From positions 1-54,530 of the forward strand of contig CAXKVR010000162.1 of the NCBI GenBank assembly GCA_964058845.1: a DNA stretch of 54,530 bases, read 5' to 3'. Numbering within the stretch: the first letter of the stretch is position 1; each line of letters opens with the position of its first letter. The position numbers and the translations under genes are program-made. This stretch comes from Carex sylvatica. Taxonomy: Eukaryota > Streptophyta > Magnoliopsida > Poales > Cyperaceae. Positions 22,502 through 35,112 of this stretch are shown piece after piece. The notes below the pieces were generated by a model, which did no database searches, was not told where the DNA came from, and saw nothing but the letters and a program-made list of their open reading frames with translations.

Positions 22502-25500
22502 TTACTGTTGCTTGCATTCAGCTGGTCGCTCCACCTGACCATCAGGACCCACAACACCTGCCACAGCCTTCTGTTTAATTTCCAAAAAGACAATACATCT
22601 TAGTCAATATAACCAGGAGGACAATAAACACTACACTAAGATTGACATGATTATTATACCAGACCTTCTTGCGGGATGATTTGGGCTTTTCATCTTCGTC
22701 CTCTTCATCATCATCCTCGTCATCATCCTCATCATCCTCCTCGTCGTCATCGTCATCATCGTCATCATCATCTTCATCATCCTCATCAACAAGGGCCTCA
22801 AACTCATCATCCTGTACCGCCTCTCCAGTGTACCAGGATACTGCATGTGGAATAATCTTGTCTCTTATTGTTGACCTGTCATTAGGGGGAAAATGCCACC
22901 TTACAAAACCCAACTATGAGAATAAAGGATGCTATGAGATGGGGCAGTAGCACAGTTGACTAGGAGAAAAATTCCTAGTACTGGTTACCCAATAGTAGAT
23001 AGTTCGAGCTCCTCTCACGACTACACAGCTTCTGCGAAACTTTTCAAAAAAAAAAGAGAATAAATGATGCTACAATTTATTTTTTAAGATACAAGTTACA
23101 ATGCAATTTACCCAATGTCGTAATCCTGCTCCATCTGGTTCTGCAACTGCTCAGCCTATTATAAACAAGCAAAATAAGAGGTGAAGATGAGAATAAATAC
23201 CATACAACAAATGAAAGTAAAAAGGATAACAAAATTAGTCAAAAATAACATACAGTGTCCTCATCAATTTCTTCTTCGTCTTCCGGGACCTGAGGAGGGT
23301 TAAAGAAGTTGAAGAAGCTCTCACAATCTTCGGTTTTTGTAATCGGCTTGGCATTCTTAGAACCCTTCTTTGGCTTCTTCTTCAGAATTTTTTGGGTCAG
23401 GCATTTTCCTGGATACCACTCTATCTCAGTCCTACAATCCAAAAGATATTAAAAAAAACAACAGAACTATCATTTAAATACACTGCATCACAAAAACTAA
23501 GTACAGAGCAGAATATGGCAAAACAGTGAAAAATGTAACCAACTGCTGGTCTCAATATAATCTTCTCTTTTATTCTTTCCATTTGTTAACTATTTGAAAA
23601 CTTAATGCAGTGAGCAAATACACAAAAGAAGTCACCAATTGCAACTAATTAATTCATTCATAAATATTGTATGGAACACGTGTGTGTGTGTTTAGAGAGA
23701 GGGACTAACCCAATGGCTTTCTCAAGGATGGGTTCATCTTCATCGATCATGTGATAGGTTTTGGTGAGAACTGCATTCTTGAAGAAAGGATTGGCATCGA
23801 AATAGAATTCAAGTTTGAATCCTTTGGGATTGTCAATTCTGAACCATTTTATATCCTTCAAAAATTTCAAGGCCGCCTCATCCCTCTCTTGAATCTGACC
23901 AACAAAAGTCAAGCATTTAAGTGGAAATAGCAGAGAAATTACTCTTAAAATCAACATTACAAGCTAAATTTTAAACCTGCAATTAATATTATGATATGTT
24001 AATCATATCAAAAGAGGTGGATCGAACTAAACAACTCCCATCGAACGCATTTATCCTAAAAAAATGGAACAAGAAAAAATAATGACTACCCATACCTCTT
24101 CCATAAGTACTTCATTATTCTTCATAGCAGTGAGCCAGAAATTTGGCACTCCATTCTCAGTAGTTGGTACCGCAGATGCTTTCTCATCAGCCAGAGTTTC
24201 CTCTGTGCTTTCCTTGGGAGCACCTTCAACTTCACTCTCCCCATTCACAATTTGATATCTCTGCCCATTGAGGAGAAACAAATTAATTAGCTCATGTTCT
24301 ATGTATTCATACTCCTGTGCTATACATCTAATAGTAGCAATGGGCAATTGTGAGCCAAAATACAAACAGCCCTTGTTATAAACAAATTTTGAGTAAATCA
24401 TGACAAAAAAAGATACACCACATGAGACCTAACAATTGTGAGCCAAAATATAATTGTTGAAAGTCCTACACATGAATAAGGTACATCACATGCATATGTT
24501 AATACTGAAACTCATTCATGCGACAAATAACACCAACTTGTTCAAAAATAAACCAACAATAGAAAAGAAATTTGGAAATGGCCAAAAAGCACAAACATTA
24601 TATATAGTCACAATACAATGAAAACATCTGTGTTCATCTTTTAATTAGCTCCTAAAGATGGTAGTGATATAGATTACAGGAGGGATTTCTAAAAAAAATT
24701 GATGATCTCCTAAAGATGATGATAATTATGAAGTATAAACAGATAGAGGAGGTATTTCTAAAAAATATTTTGCGATAAGAAAAGATGTACAACATGCAGC
24801 ATAAGAGAAAAAATTTGTGTTCGTCATTTTAATCATCTCCTAAACAGGTCCAGGAGGAATTTCTAATAAAAGAATTTGTGATAATAAATGAAGTAAGACA
24901 TTCACCTTAGAGTAAAGGGGTTCATAAAACTTCTGGTACTTGGCCTCAAGAGCTGCCCTCTCTTCAAAAAATTTGGCCTCTAACTCGTCATGTTCGCTCT
25001 GTACAAGAGGAAAAAAAAAATTGCTCAAGTGAGAACTTAACAAATCAACATTTACATAAATGCTTTTCACTTTCCCCCTTAAATATATGGTTAAAAGAAT
25101 GTTGGTTAGAAACCTAGCCAGAAAGAAATGCTTGGCATCTTATGATCTTAACCATAGAAAATTATATCTTAACAAACCTTATGGAAGAGATTAACACCCG
25201 GATATTTTAAAACTAACATGCAGTACTAGCCCCTACAAGGGAGAATACTAGTACCTGAATCTCTCTCAAAGCCTCAACGCGCTTCCTTACAGGAGGGGAG
25301 AGTGTTTCTAGCATATTGGCGTGTTGCCCCGCTAATCCTTGCAACTTATTCTGCAATAATACACCACGAATCAATATAAAATAGCCCAAAATTGCCAACA
25401 TTCAACAAAACAGCACAAGGAATGCTACTCCTGTCAAAAAGATTAGAGCTTTAAAGTACGGACTATGCCCAATAATAGAAATTTACCTTGAGAGCATCAA

Positions 25501-25694
25501 CCAAACCCGCTCTGTCGTGTGCGCTCAACGCTGTATGATTACAAATAAAAAAAAGTCAGAGCACTAATCCTTGTTAGGAGACTACTAATTCGAAAAACGA
25601 AAAAACCATTTAGGAACTCGGAAAGAAAGAGAGAGGAAGGAGAGATACCGGCGCTGAGATCGGAGAGGCTAAGGGTTTCCTTGTTCTCGCTCAT
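22502..25694 (-). CDS. NAP1: Nucleosome assembly protein 1 (NAP1), histone H2A/H2B chaperone
   Basis: Ten exons: 25694-25649, 25530-25487, 25350-25255, 24998-24906, 24260-24096, 23894-23710, 23431-23254, 23155-23112, 22875-22665 and 22570-22502. They give 376 residues in one frame with GT/AG borders, the usual plant NAP1 length. The N-terminus is [14 protein letters not shown]. The dimerisation helix includes [20 protein letters not shown]. The NAP core shows [30 protein letters not shown] and [19 protein letters not shown] (also a basic nuclear-import-like stretch), then [11 protein letters not shown] and [18 protein letters not shown] tail of about 40 mostly Asp/Glu residues follows, and the protein ends CKQQ, a CaaX-type farnesylation box known in plant NAP1. 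Known family role: H2A/H2B shuttling, chromatin assembly and nucleotide excision repair. Exon 9 encodes the acidic tail as a GAN repeat. Confidence 0.96.
22935..23055 (+). mobile_element. tRNA-derived SINE in NAP1 intron 8
   Basis: Flanked by 17-bp repeats GAGAATAAAGGATGCTA (22918-22934) and GAGAATAAATGATGCTA (23056-23072), one mismatch. The body begins TGAGATGGGGCAGTAGCACA, with a box-A-like TAGCACAGTTGACTAGG and a box-B match GTTCGAGCTCC. It ends in A10 directly before the second repeat. It lies antisense to NAP1, well away from both splice sites. Confidence 0.85.
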
Positions 25695-25696
25695 GG

Positions 25697-25790
25697 TGGT
25701 TCTAGGGTTTCTCTAGGGTTTTGCAGGAGAACAAATAAGGGAGAAAGAGGTAGCGGCGAGATAAGAGAAACCCTAGCTCTTAGCGGGATT
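25697..25790 (-). promoter_or_regulatory. NAP1 leader with telo-box motifs
   Basis: Read on the minus strand, this region upstream of the ATG contains AAACCCTAG three times, the plant telo-box, typical of genes active in dividing cells and in translation or chromatin assembly. A GA/CT-rich stretch lies next to it. No TATA box was assigned. Confidence 0.55.
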
Positions 25791-25829
25791 GGGTAGAGAG
25801 AGAGGAGGAATTGTATAGAGAGAGGACGA

Positions 25830-27350
25830 TAAAAAAATAGGACAGCGCGTGTATTATTTATTTATATTTATATAAACTAATAAACTAAAACCTAAAAGGA
25901 GCCGGAGAGACGCGGCATTCTTAGTGGACCGAGTGTATTCAGTTACCGGGTGTTAACTGATTTTGTGTCTTATCGTGTTTAACGTCAACAAAGTGTAGCG
26001 GGTTATAAAACGTGTAAAATTCCCGCTACAAACTTATATTGTACAGGACTGGGAGCACGACAGTTTGTATGGAATTCCGGAACGGCGGGGTACGGTCGGA
26101 TTTGGAAAATTTGGATTTGCTTCGTGCTTTAGCGGTATAATCGCTTCGAAATATTATATAAATGGGCATGGAGTCATGGACCACATTAATAAAGAACCTG
26201 AAATATGGCATGAGTTTGCATTTTGTTTAACGGGATGGCGGGACCCGCTTTCATAGGAAAAAAAACATTCAGAGTGATGATCCGAGTGTAGGTGATATAT
26301 TTCCCTAGACCGAGTTCTTGGCCGGAAGGAGATATTTGGACGAACCTCGATTTTTAACCTTGCAAACTTCGGAAATAAATTCTATGCAGGCGAAAGCAAC
26401 ATTTACGTTGAGAAAACTTTTGCAATGTTTGTATCCTAATTCCTAGTGTAAAAACAGCGTTTCGCAGATAAAGTGAAGATTGATTGATGCCTTCACTTTT
26501 CTCCTGCCAAAAAGATAAGTATAAATGTTATTTAGTTCAGAAAATCTACTGCACTTTTTTCCTATAATCATTTTGTCCCTCCTAATTTAACGGAATTTAA
26601 TTAAAAATATATATGAGCGGAATTTGTAGTCAAAACGTGTAATAGAGAGAGACAAAAAATTTAAGATGAAATGTAATTTTACAAAAGGATGTATACATTG
26701 CTATCTATTTCAAACACATACGTGTTTTATTTATACCAGACGTCCTTGATATTATTCTATTTTAGATCATGGTCTATTTGAGACGTTATTTTTATTTATT
26801 TTGTTATTTTTAGATTTAACGTGTTTAATATTCTAGATTTCTAGTTACGTTTTTTTTGTCAAGAATATATTCTAGTAACGTTGGGGTCAAATCGTTACAT
26901 CTAGAGAAAAATAAGAAGTTTTCTACGATCAACTTATGCTAAAATAAATTCTAATTTTCATGAACCACATTCAACACAAAAGATAATGAATTGAATAATG
27001 CTATTGCTATTAAATTATCCCTCTATTTCAACGTGGACATGGAGTATGTGAACCAAGAATCTGAACTGATGGCAATTTTCTGTGAGCCACGTCCAAGATT
27101 AGAGAGGATATAAAGTGTTGGTTTTAAGTTCTTTTCTTTTACTATTTCTTCTCCATTTTCAAAGTTACTGAATACTGATTGTTTCCATTTCCTTTGATCT
27201 ACTAAATTTGCTAATTGTTTTAAATTTGCTAATTGTTTTAAATTGTTTTTCCGAAGTCTGTGTTTTAAATTGTTTTAAATTGTTTCCATTTCCTTTGATT
27301 TTACTATTTTGTTAAGCCACCGTTAGATTAGCGATTTTCAAAGTGGCTTA
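25830..27350. other. Intergenic region upstream of NAP1, no gene recognised
   Basis: Short frames around 26030-26250 show no known domain. The sequence becomes steadily more AT-rich. The phrase AATTGTTTTAAATT recurs several times at 27210-27290 as a degenerate short repeat. Confidence 0.45.
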
Positions 27351-27354
27351 ATAA

Positions 27355-27480
27355 ATGGTAAAAAAATTCAGAAAAATGTAAAATTTAGTCTCCAAGAACA
27401 TATTAATATGGAGAATAAGATGAACGGTTCTGATCGACCATTTGGACATTGAAAACACAAAAATGAGTTATAAGCATATG
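27355..27480. repeat. Partial copy of the hairpin MITE found at 53247
   Basis: AAATTCAGAAAAATGTAAAA, TTTAGTCTCCAAG and GATGAACGGTTCTGATCGAC follow the order of the right arm of the element at 53490-53600 (AATATAAAATTTGGTCTCCA, then TTGAGCAGTTCGGATCGACT). Only one arm is present and no TSD was found. Confidence 0.55.
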
Positions 27481-27757
27481 TGGGAATATGCTTATATAAG
27501 CATAGTAGTCAACCTCTATATATATATATATATATTTAAGGGTCACACAGTTAATGATATGTAATTTCAAGAGTTTACTGACATATTCACGGAAACCAGT
27601 ATCAAGCGTCTTATCTCATGCTTAGATCTGAAGAATTTTTTTATCATCATAATTATTTTTTATTTAATATTTAATTAGCTAATAAATTTAAATTTAATTA
27701 GCGAATAATTTTTTTTTTCCTATCCTGGCAAAATTTCTAAATCCGCCCCTAATATAT

Positions 27758-28146
27758 GAGTAAAGCTAGGGTGTGATGTGCTCATCAAAAGGGTTTGGTG
27801 AGCACAACTCCAAAAGTTCATCGGATAGATTCCATACGCTGTATTTAATGAGTGATGTATATACATGCAAAAGTTTGGAAGTTTTGAGTTTATTTGCTAC
27901 ACGGTCAAGTGGTCAAAAAAATGAACATTTGATAAGTTAATTTATAAGTTATTTTATATATTCAGTTTTTATTATTTCTTTAACCACTTGACCATGTAGC
28001 AAATAAACTCGAAACTTTCAAAATTTTGCATATATATGCATCACTCATGAAGTACATGGATTCGACATTTGACATCGATCTAATATACTTTTGGAGTTAT
28101 GCTCACCAAACTTTCTTAGTAAGCACGTCACACACTAGCTTTACTC
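27758..28146. mobile_element. Mutator-type MITE, 389 bp, long hairpin
   Basis: A perfect 9-bp TSD CTAATATAT (27749-27757, 28147-28155) flanks inverted ends GAGTAAAGCTAGGGTGTGAT and the complement GAGTAAAGCTAGTGTGTGAC. Arms of about 165 bp pair imperfectly (for example ATTTGCTACACGGTCAAGTG with its complement near 27988). A full-length transcript would fold into one long hairpin, a plausible small-RNA source (inference). Confidence 0.88.
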
Positions 28147-28155
28147 CTAATATAT

Positions 28156-29288
28156 AGTTGACATGAGTTCGGACGTATTAACTAATAATATAACTATTCG
28201 AAGCATATTGTAACAAAAATAATCTTAAATATAATTAATTAGAAATATATAGCGCAAATGAAGACGGCTTTGCGAGGATCAAAGTTTGTATTTAATTTTT
28301 CTTTTTTAACGGAAGAACGAGAGACACGAGAAAATAATTTATACTAACTTTTTTCTTGTTGAGTTTTTGGAATATGATCTGGCAAGCTTTCATCAACTTT
28401 GATACTGTTAGTTTGTAATAATCTAGAAGTCAATAATACGATAATTTGTCATATAAAGTTTTATTCATGAATTAAATATTTAATTATATATCATTTTCTT
28501 ACTTTGAGTATTATTGTATTTATGGATCATTTCGAGTTTATGACTAAAATTGTGAAACTCCATAATATAGATGATATATATTCTTAAAAGTTACTAACCA
28601 AGGTAATTAGCAGAAACACTAATTTACTGCTACAAGGTTAGTATGTGGATTAAAAGATGGTCAAGTTTTATAGACTACCGACAAGAGATGTCATTTTAAT
28701 CACATAGATACGTGTTTTAGGAACATGATATTTGACAGACCCCAAATGAAACATTAAATGGAATTGTGTTTGTGTCATTAATGTTTTCATTCAGTATTAA
28801 GTTCTACAGTATGAGGTATTCATCGTTCCTACTAAGAAATGTGTATGTGTGAGTGTTATCTAACGCTGTCCGTAAAAAACAATTATAACGGTAGCACTTC
28901 TGTAGGCATAGCTTAGCTGAGGAAGTGATGGTTTACCAAAAGTACTACTGTCCCTCGTAAATCTATACGTGTTATAACATCATTGGGCCCCTTGATAGAG
29001 TAAGATTATCTGCTAGCGGTATAATTACAAAAGTAATTATATTTGATAATCTGCTCCAGATCAAGAAAATATTAAGTTGGCAAGGATGACACGCACCTAC
29101 CTTGAAATTGATCTGATAGCTATGAGACAGAAGAACTGACACAAGTAAAATAGTTTCCTGGATCGTGATATTGTATAGTACATCATCATATGTGTAATTG
29201 GATGGTCATAGTGCATATGTCAGATGCTTCCCATGATTATAGAAGTTAAAAGAACTTTAAATTCTATTTACTAACATATAACAGATCC
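28156..29288. other. Intergenic, no feature recognised
   Basis: AT-rich DNA with no exon, inverted repeat or TSD-bounded element that could be supported by eye. Confidence 0.4.
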
Positions 29289-30442
29289 TATTGGGTCAAA
29301 CCGTATAGGAGTTAATCGGAGAATCTTATTGATTAATTATAAATTGATTACGATTAATTATAAATTGATTATGATTAATAATAAGATGGTTATAATTAAT
29401 TATACGTGTTATAATTAAATTATAAATGTCATGTAAAAAATGGCAAAGTAAAAACAAAAAGTTAATTTATAAACGTACACAGTACATTGTATAAAAGTTA
29501 CCGAAACAACAACCGAGAGAAATATATATAACTGTACATGACAATTATATATATATATGATTTAGATTTTAAATATTAATTATGAATTTGAATTATGGAT
29601 TTAAAGTCCATTAACAATCAAAGCCTTAATTAAAAATCAAAGCCCAAATGAATTGAATTTATTTTTGGGCCAAAGTGCAAAAATTAAATTTGGCCACCTC
29701 CTCTCAAAACCGCCATTCAATGGCATTCTTGTAAATAGGCTGAACTTTGGGGATATTTTGGTCATTTGTCGAACCTCCTCAAATGCCTATAAATAGAGGG
29801 GTGAGGTGAAAAAGAAAATTACTAATTCAGGTGTTATCGAATTGTTTGATCAGTTCATTAATCTATTTTCTCTCTCCCGGTTGTTGTTTAGAGTTCACGA
29901 GATTGGTGAATAGTGTTCTTGCAAAGCACGCGGTAGATAAGAATCACATGCTTGTGATAACCTTTACCATCTAGCAGATCGTGACTAATATTATTTCTTC
30001 TTTTCATGGTGAATAGTGTTTTTGCATAATTTCGCAGTTTACGGTATTTCTAGCAAAAGAAATAAATCGCTCTCTGGTTAGTCTTGGTAGATAACCGATA
30101 AAGGTATCAGACGTCTGATACTCCTAGATGAGTCATTCCCAGTGTTGCTCTTCTCGCTCGGTCTGCATTCCAATTAGAATTTGGAAACAAGGTATAAATA
30201 TGTTATATTAATCTATTTAATTGGTAAGTAGATTAAAGTTTTAGAAATCAATTATAGAGCAGATTTGTAAAATGATTAAAAGGGGTTTTGATGTCAAATG
30301 AATACGGAAGGTGAACCGCCTTGAAATATTTTCTAACATATCCCGTTTAATCCTTGACTTAAGTTAGAAGTAAAAAAAAAAATTTTACGATCTTTTCGCA
30401 TCTTAAGCTAATCAATGGATTTGAACTATCAAAACCCAACAG

Positions 30443-30454
30443 TGGTATCAGAGC
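30443..30454 (+). promoter_or_regulatory. Retrotransposon primer-binding site
   Basis: TGGTATCAGAGC is complementary to the 3' end of initiator tRNA-Met and stands next to the LTR terminus, the standard arrangement in copia elements. Confidence 0.85.
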
Positions 30455-30741
30455 ACAAGGCTCTCTTGCTGATTGATTTTTTAAAAGTTATAACTTATGC
30501 AAACTAGGTGCATATACCGTATATCGATTTAATTCTTAGATTTGCAGCTTAAGTCCAAACCGATTAGAAATGAGATTTTTTTGGTTCGATTCTACTGACT
30601 AAGAAAGTTAAATTAGATTTAAGTTTTCTTTATAATTTCTTATGAAATGTAAATTTTTATATTTCTTGGATCGGTTTTCCGACCGAGAAAGATAAAATAG
30701 GATTTTATGCTTTCTTTATGTTTTCGTTTTCAAAACTTTCG

Positions 30742-31065
30742 ATTGCGTTGAAGTTCATCGAAAAATGTGATGAAGCAATAAAGTACCTGAGTAAGAGCTG
30801 TTAATCTCCACCCATAAAAGATAAGCTTAATGTCAAGAAAAGTCTCGGCTTTTCGACTAACTCCTTTTATGTGTCATGATAACTGGCCCAAAGAAAACTT
30901 TGTCACGTTACCAATTGCTTTTACGCTTTTGAAATGACAAAATGTAACTCTTTCGCCTTTTCGAAAACCTTCGGATAAGTAAAGTTCATCAAAGAATGTG
31001 ATTGAGCAATAAAGTACCTTAGTAAGAGCTGTCATTTCTACACTGTAAAAGAGATGGTTCTATCT
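30742..31065. repeat. Two copies of a roughly 95-bp internal repeat
   Basis: The segment containing GCAATAAAGTACCTGAGTAA (30742-30840) recurs at 30977-31065 with GCAATAAAGTACCTTAGTAA. Each copy is preceded by AAGTTCATC and followed by AGAGCTGT. The copies are about 235 bp apart inside the decayed copia element. Confidence 0.75.
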
Positions 31066-31372
31066 AGGAAAGACTGAGTCTAAGCGGTCCTTGTGACTCC
31101 TGTTTAGAAATCAATTATGGAGTAGATCTGTAAAAGGATTAAAAGGGGTTTTGATGTCAAAGGAATACGGAAGGTGGACCGCCTTGAAATGTTTCGTGAC
31201 ATACCCCATTTAATCCTTAGCTTAAGTTAGAAGTAAAAAAAAAATTATTTTACGGTCTTTCCACATCTTAAGCTAATCAATGAATTTGAACTGTCAAAAT
31301 CCAACAGGTACAACTTTCTCAACCAATCTCACTTTTTCAGGTATGAAAAATGATACATGAATTTTAGATTCT

Positions 31373-31592
31373 AAATTCGTATCCTTTGCATTAACTCAGA
31401 AATGAACTTTTTGAGTTAATGCATCCGAACTGTCCAATCAGCTTCAAGATTCATGTGAAATAAATACGCATTAATATTAAAGATCTCTCTATATTTTAAG
31501 CGGAGGTTGGATGAGCTCCATTTATAATCGAACCGTCCATATGTATTAACTCAAAAGATGCTCTTTTAAATTAATGCATGCGATACATACTC
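31373..31592. mobile_element. Mutator-type MITE, 220 bp (TTAACTCA subfamily)
   Basis: A perfect 9-bp TSD TTAGATTCT (31364-31372, 31593-31601). Ends: AAATTCGTATCCTTTGCATT followed by AACTCA, and on the complement GAGTATGTATCGCATGCATT. Inside, GAACTGTCC and CGAACCGTCC are the subterminal motif shared with other members. Confidence 0.82.
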
Positions 31593-32339
31593 TTAGATTC
31601 TAGTGTCACAAATCACTTGACCAACAACCACAAGCTTTTGAGCTATTTAAAATCAATAAACTCCTCACTTGTTTTTTTTTTACACTGTTGATGGATTACC
31701 TGCTATTGTTACTTACTGTGGATTTATTAAAAAATAGAAGTTATCTGTGTTAGGAGTTATTTTTATTTCAAAAAAGTTTTTTTATGGCTATCAGCAATTG
31801 TCAACAACATATATATTGATAAAATAAGTCTAAATATACATATTATAAACTCCCACACCTATACAAATGAGTCATTTTGATTCTCATCTCAACCTTTTGT
31901 CGAGATCCTTTGGTTATACCCTAAATGTATAATTTCCAATTCTCTATCTCTAATGTCATATCGATGATCAGCCGATGTACTACCTTTCCTTTTGCTGAAA
32001 ATAGTCTCATATTTCTCTCCCGCCAGAAAGTCCAAACACTTGCCACCCGGACTAGGTCCTAGTGTGACTCGCAGCGTGACATGCATTTTATTCCAAAGTT
32101 ATCTAAGAATTTAATGTTTGTTGGATAACTTTGTGAGTCAGATATGACTATTACATTAAATACTTATGGTTGTATTGTGCATGATTAACAGACAATGAGA
32201 TTGGGAGAGGACGTAAAATTAATTATCTTTATCAACTAAAATAATTTCATGTTCCAGTTCAACCTCACGCGTCTTCTGTTATACTTAATGCACTGCTAAT
32301 TGCTTAAAATTAAAAAGTAATTACAATTAAAAGTAAATA

Positions 32340-33240
32340 GATGAGTTTAGAGAAATTTGACACTCGGGGTGATAACAGAGTTCGGCAAAACAAATGCCTA
32401 TGTCTCCGGGGCGCCGCAACCTCTTCTAGGTACGTCTTTCTATTATCCTACGAGAAATGTTTACAACTTATGAACCGATGAGTCCTTACAACCAATGGAA
32501 GTCACACGGCCAACTAGAAATGAGAGCCGACGAGCTCTTATAACCAAGGGAAGTCACACGGACAACTCAAGAAGAGAACGAAGTCTCTAAATCAATGTTC
32601 GCAAGCGAAACACTAAACACCTCACTCCAACCTAATCTAACTCAATATTAGTAAAATGGATTTGAGGTTGTTTGAGGGATATTGAAGTTCTAAGCTCTCA
32701 CAACAATGGAGGAACTCAAGCTCACAGAAATCTGGCTTTTTGAAGTTTGGAGCGGCTGAGTTACTTTGGGAAGAAAACCCAAAGCCTTATTTATAGAAAT
32801 AGCTAAAAGTGAGCTAATTGATTTAAAACGTCACTAATGTTTTATAAAACTTTACCAACGTTTTAGTTCAAAATGTGATTTAGGATTTTAATTTCCTGCA
32901 AGCTTAGCTAACACGTTACCAACGATTGTAAAACGTTATGTAACATTTTTCTGTAAAAACTTGATCAAAAATAGGAATTTCTGAAGTTTGAATTTAATTA
33001 AAACGTTATCAACTTTTTAAAACGTTACCAACTTTTTAAAACGTTATGACAATGTTTTTTATTCTTTTGACTTTGATCAAGTTGTTTCACAGCGTTTTCT
33101 TAAGGTATAATCGTTATAACGTTTTACAAACGTTACCAATGTTTGTATCATGTTGAAACAACATCAAACACACTTTACTAAGTTTAAAATATTACAAATT
33201 AAATTCTTGATAAATGTCTTCATGATTTCTTTAGTTTAAG
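32340..33240. repeat. Repeat-rich block, possibly an LTR remnant, with ACGTTAC-type repeats
   Basis: Two imperfect units of about 55 bp (GGAAGTCACACGGCCAACTA and GGAAGTCACACGGACAACTC) lie at about 32475-32585. A TATA-like CCTTATTTATAGAAAT is at 32788. From 32825 to 33150 the motif AAAACGTTACCAAC and variants recur at least ten times on both strands. The TATA and repeat structure suggest an LTR, but no boundary or TSD was found. Confidence 0.5.
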
Positions 33241-34079
33241 CAATCCATATTAGAATTTTAATTGGTTTGAACCTACATAACTCTAAAGTATAAGAAATCG
33301 TAAAATTTAATAATTGTATGTTTTACAAATTAATTTTTTTTTTGTTACAAATTAGTCAAATAAACTAAATAAATAATTACTAGAAACAACATCTTCAACC
33401 GAACAAATTGCACATCTTTTCGCCAAATTTTACTTGCAAACTCATTTCGAATATCTTGTCTCCAAACTTCAAACACAATCCTTTCAGACATCTTCAATTT
33501 GGGGAGGGAAGGTATTAGAGAATATACTTAAATTATGTTTGTTGATTTTTTTTATTTGTCTCTAGATTGCTTAGATTATATTACTTTATATATTATTCTT
33601 GTATCTTATATTCTTATACTATAAATATGTTATCTCTCTGAATCAATAATTAAGTTATTCAATATCAATTATTTTCTCTATTAACATTGATCGTATTGGA
33701 TGGCTAGGGTTTAAATATGGTCCGATGATTATTGATTAATCTGAATTTTTCGACTTGGTCGAAATTTGTACGTCCGTTTAGATTTATAAAATGATTTATG
33801 ATTTGAATATTTTGCACCGACACAAATTAAATGGCCCGAATCAGACCATTAGATCATCAAATGCACCCGTTACCCTCGGTGCATTTGATCGGTCATTTTT
33901 ATTAAATACCTATTGTACTCTCTGTGTGGTATTTTGTGTGTCGTGCTTTTTTTTTGGCAAAAAATTAGGCTAGAAAATAGAAATGACATCCGCAGTACAA
34001 TTTAATCACCTCAGCGTCGCAGAAGATCATGTGAAGGCTGAATATTTATCTCCACTGATTCACTGATCGTCTGATCCCC

Positions 34080-34257
34080 GAATTCGTATCCTCTGAGATA
34101 TCTCAAACTTTGCGTGACTTTATGGAAAATCCCAACCGTTTAAATAGGTTCTACACGACTTTGAAAGCACACATAGTACTGACACCCTACATCACACCGA
34201 ATAGGCACCCGACACGTCGGTCACGTAAAAGTTAGATATCTCAGAGGATACGCACTC
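34080..34257. mobile_element. Mutator-type MITE, 178 bp (GAGATATCTC subfamily)
   Basis: Flanked by CTGATCCCC (34071-34079) and CTGAACCCC (34258-34266), 8 of 9 bases equal. Ends: GAATTCGTATCCTCTGAGAT, and on the complement GAGTGCGTATCCTCTGAGAT, continuing into the palindrome GAGATATCTC. Confidence 0.8.
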
Positions 34258-34685
34258 CTGAACCCCCTCTCTTCACCGAAAAGGTTAAAAAAGGATGTTG
34301 GATAGGATCCAATTTTTTACGGATTATTAATTAGTTTGTGTTAGTATACATTGATCATGTGAATGAAATTCGTCATGGTTATATCACGGCACGTCATATC
34401 AGTTACATAACATATTTATTTACGTAATATATATATTATTTTTCGGTTGAAAATAATTTTGTCACGGTATATCAAGTAATGTAATTTGGTATATTAATTT
34501 ATGTATGTTAACATGACACTTTATGTAGTTAATTTTTGTAATATTGCTTATTTATTTTAATTTTTGTTTACATTTTTTTCCTTATTTTTTTTTTTTTTTA
34601 CACGGACTAACTTAAAATTTGAAACACTAATCACTTCTCGTGTGGTTTCGGCGCAGCATAATTATTTATATAACATGACTGCTAG

Positions 34686-35112
34686 GGGGTGTTCATCGGT
34701 TTAGTTAGATTGAAACCGAACCGAATTAAATAAACTAAAGTTATAATTCGGTTTTAAAAATAGAACCGAACCGAACTGAACCAAAGTTTTATTTCGGTTT
34801 GTTCGGTTCAAACCGAAATATATTAATTTGTTTATTTAAAACCAATTGATTTATAATAAACCTAAGTATATTAAGAAATAAACCAGGGTATTAAGAAATA
34901 AATTAAGATATTAAGAAATAAATCGAAGTATTTAGAGCAATTGATTAAGAAATAAATCGGAGTATTAAGAAATTAACCCAAGCGGTCCGGATCAAATTCA
35001 TAATATATAAAAGTTTGATCAGTTCAGTTATTTCGGTTTTGAAATTTTCTAAATCGAACCGAATCAAAATTATAATTTAATTTTAGAAAGAAAATCGAAC
35101 CGAACTATTTTT
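34686..35112. repeat. CCGAACCGAA-type repeat element (MITE-like)
   Basis: AACCGAACCGAATTAAATAA on the left and AAATCGAACCGAACTA on the right enclose further inverted copies of CGGTTTxGTTCGGTT. The centre has a tandem run of TATTAAGAAATAAAxC (34865-34980, about five units). Such CGGTTCGGTT elements are common in plants; the boundaries are not fixed. Confidence 0.6.

Larger units (their letters stand above)
29289..31306 (+). mobile_element. Decayed Ty1/copia-type LTR retrotransposon without coding region
   Basis: A putative 5' LTR (29289-30441) starts TATTGGGTCAAACC, a one-base change from the expected TGTTGGGT, and ends AAACCCAACA. It contains a TATA-like CCTATAAATAGAGG near 29787. One base after it comes TGGTATCAGAGC (30443-30454), the initiator-tRNA-Met primer site usual for copia elements. 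The internal part is only about 660 bp, with no gag or pol. A 3' LTR remnant at 31103-31306 repeats the last 203 bp of the first LTR with scattered differences. No matching 5-bp TSD was found. Most of the element has been lost by deletion. Confidence 0.78.

Noticed and set aside
22669..22950. Plus-strand poly-serine ORF opposite NAP1
   Set aside because: It is the antisense shadow of the NAP1 acidic GAN-repeat exon.
32472..32500. CCGATGAGTCC...GGA, the 5' half of a hammerhead motif
   Set aside because: No GAAA after stem II, and the second copy of this repeat unit (about 32528) does not keep the core.
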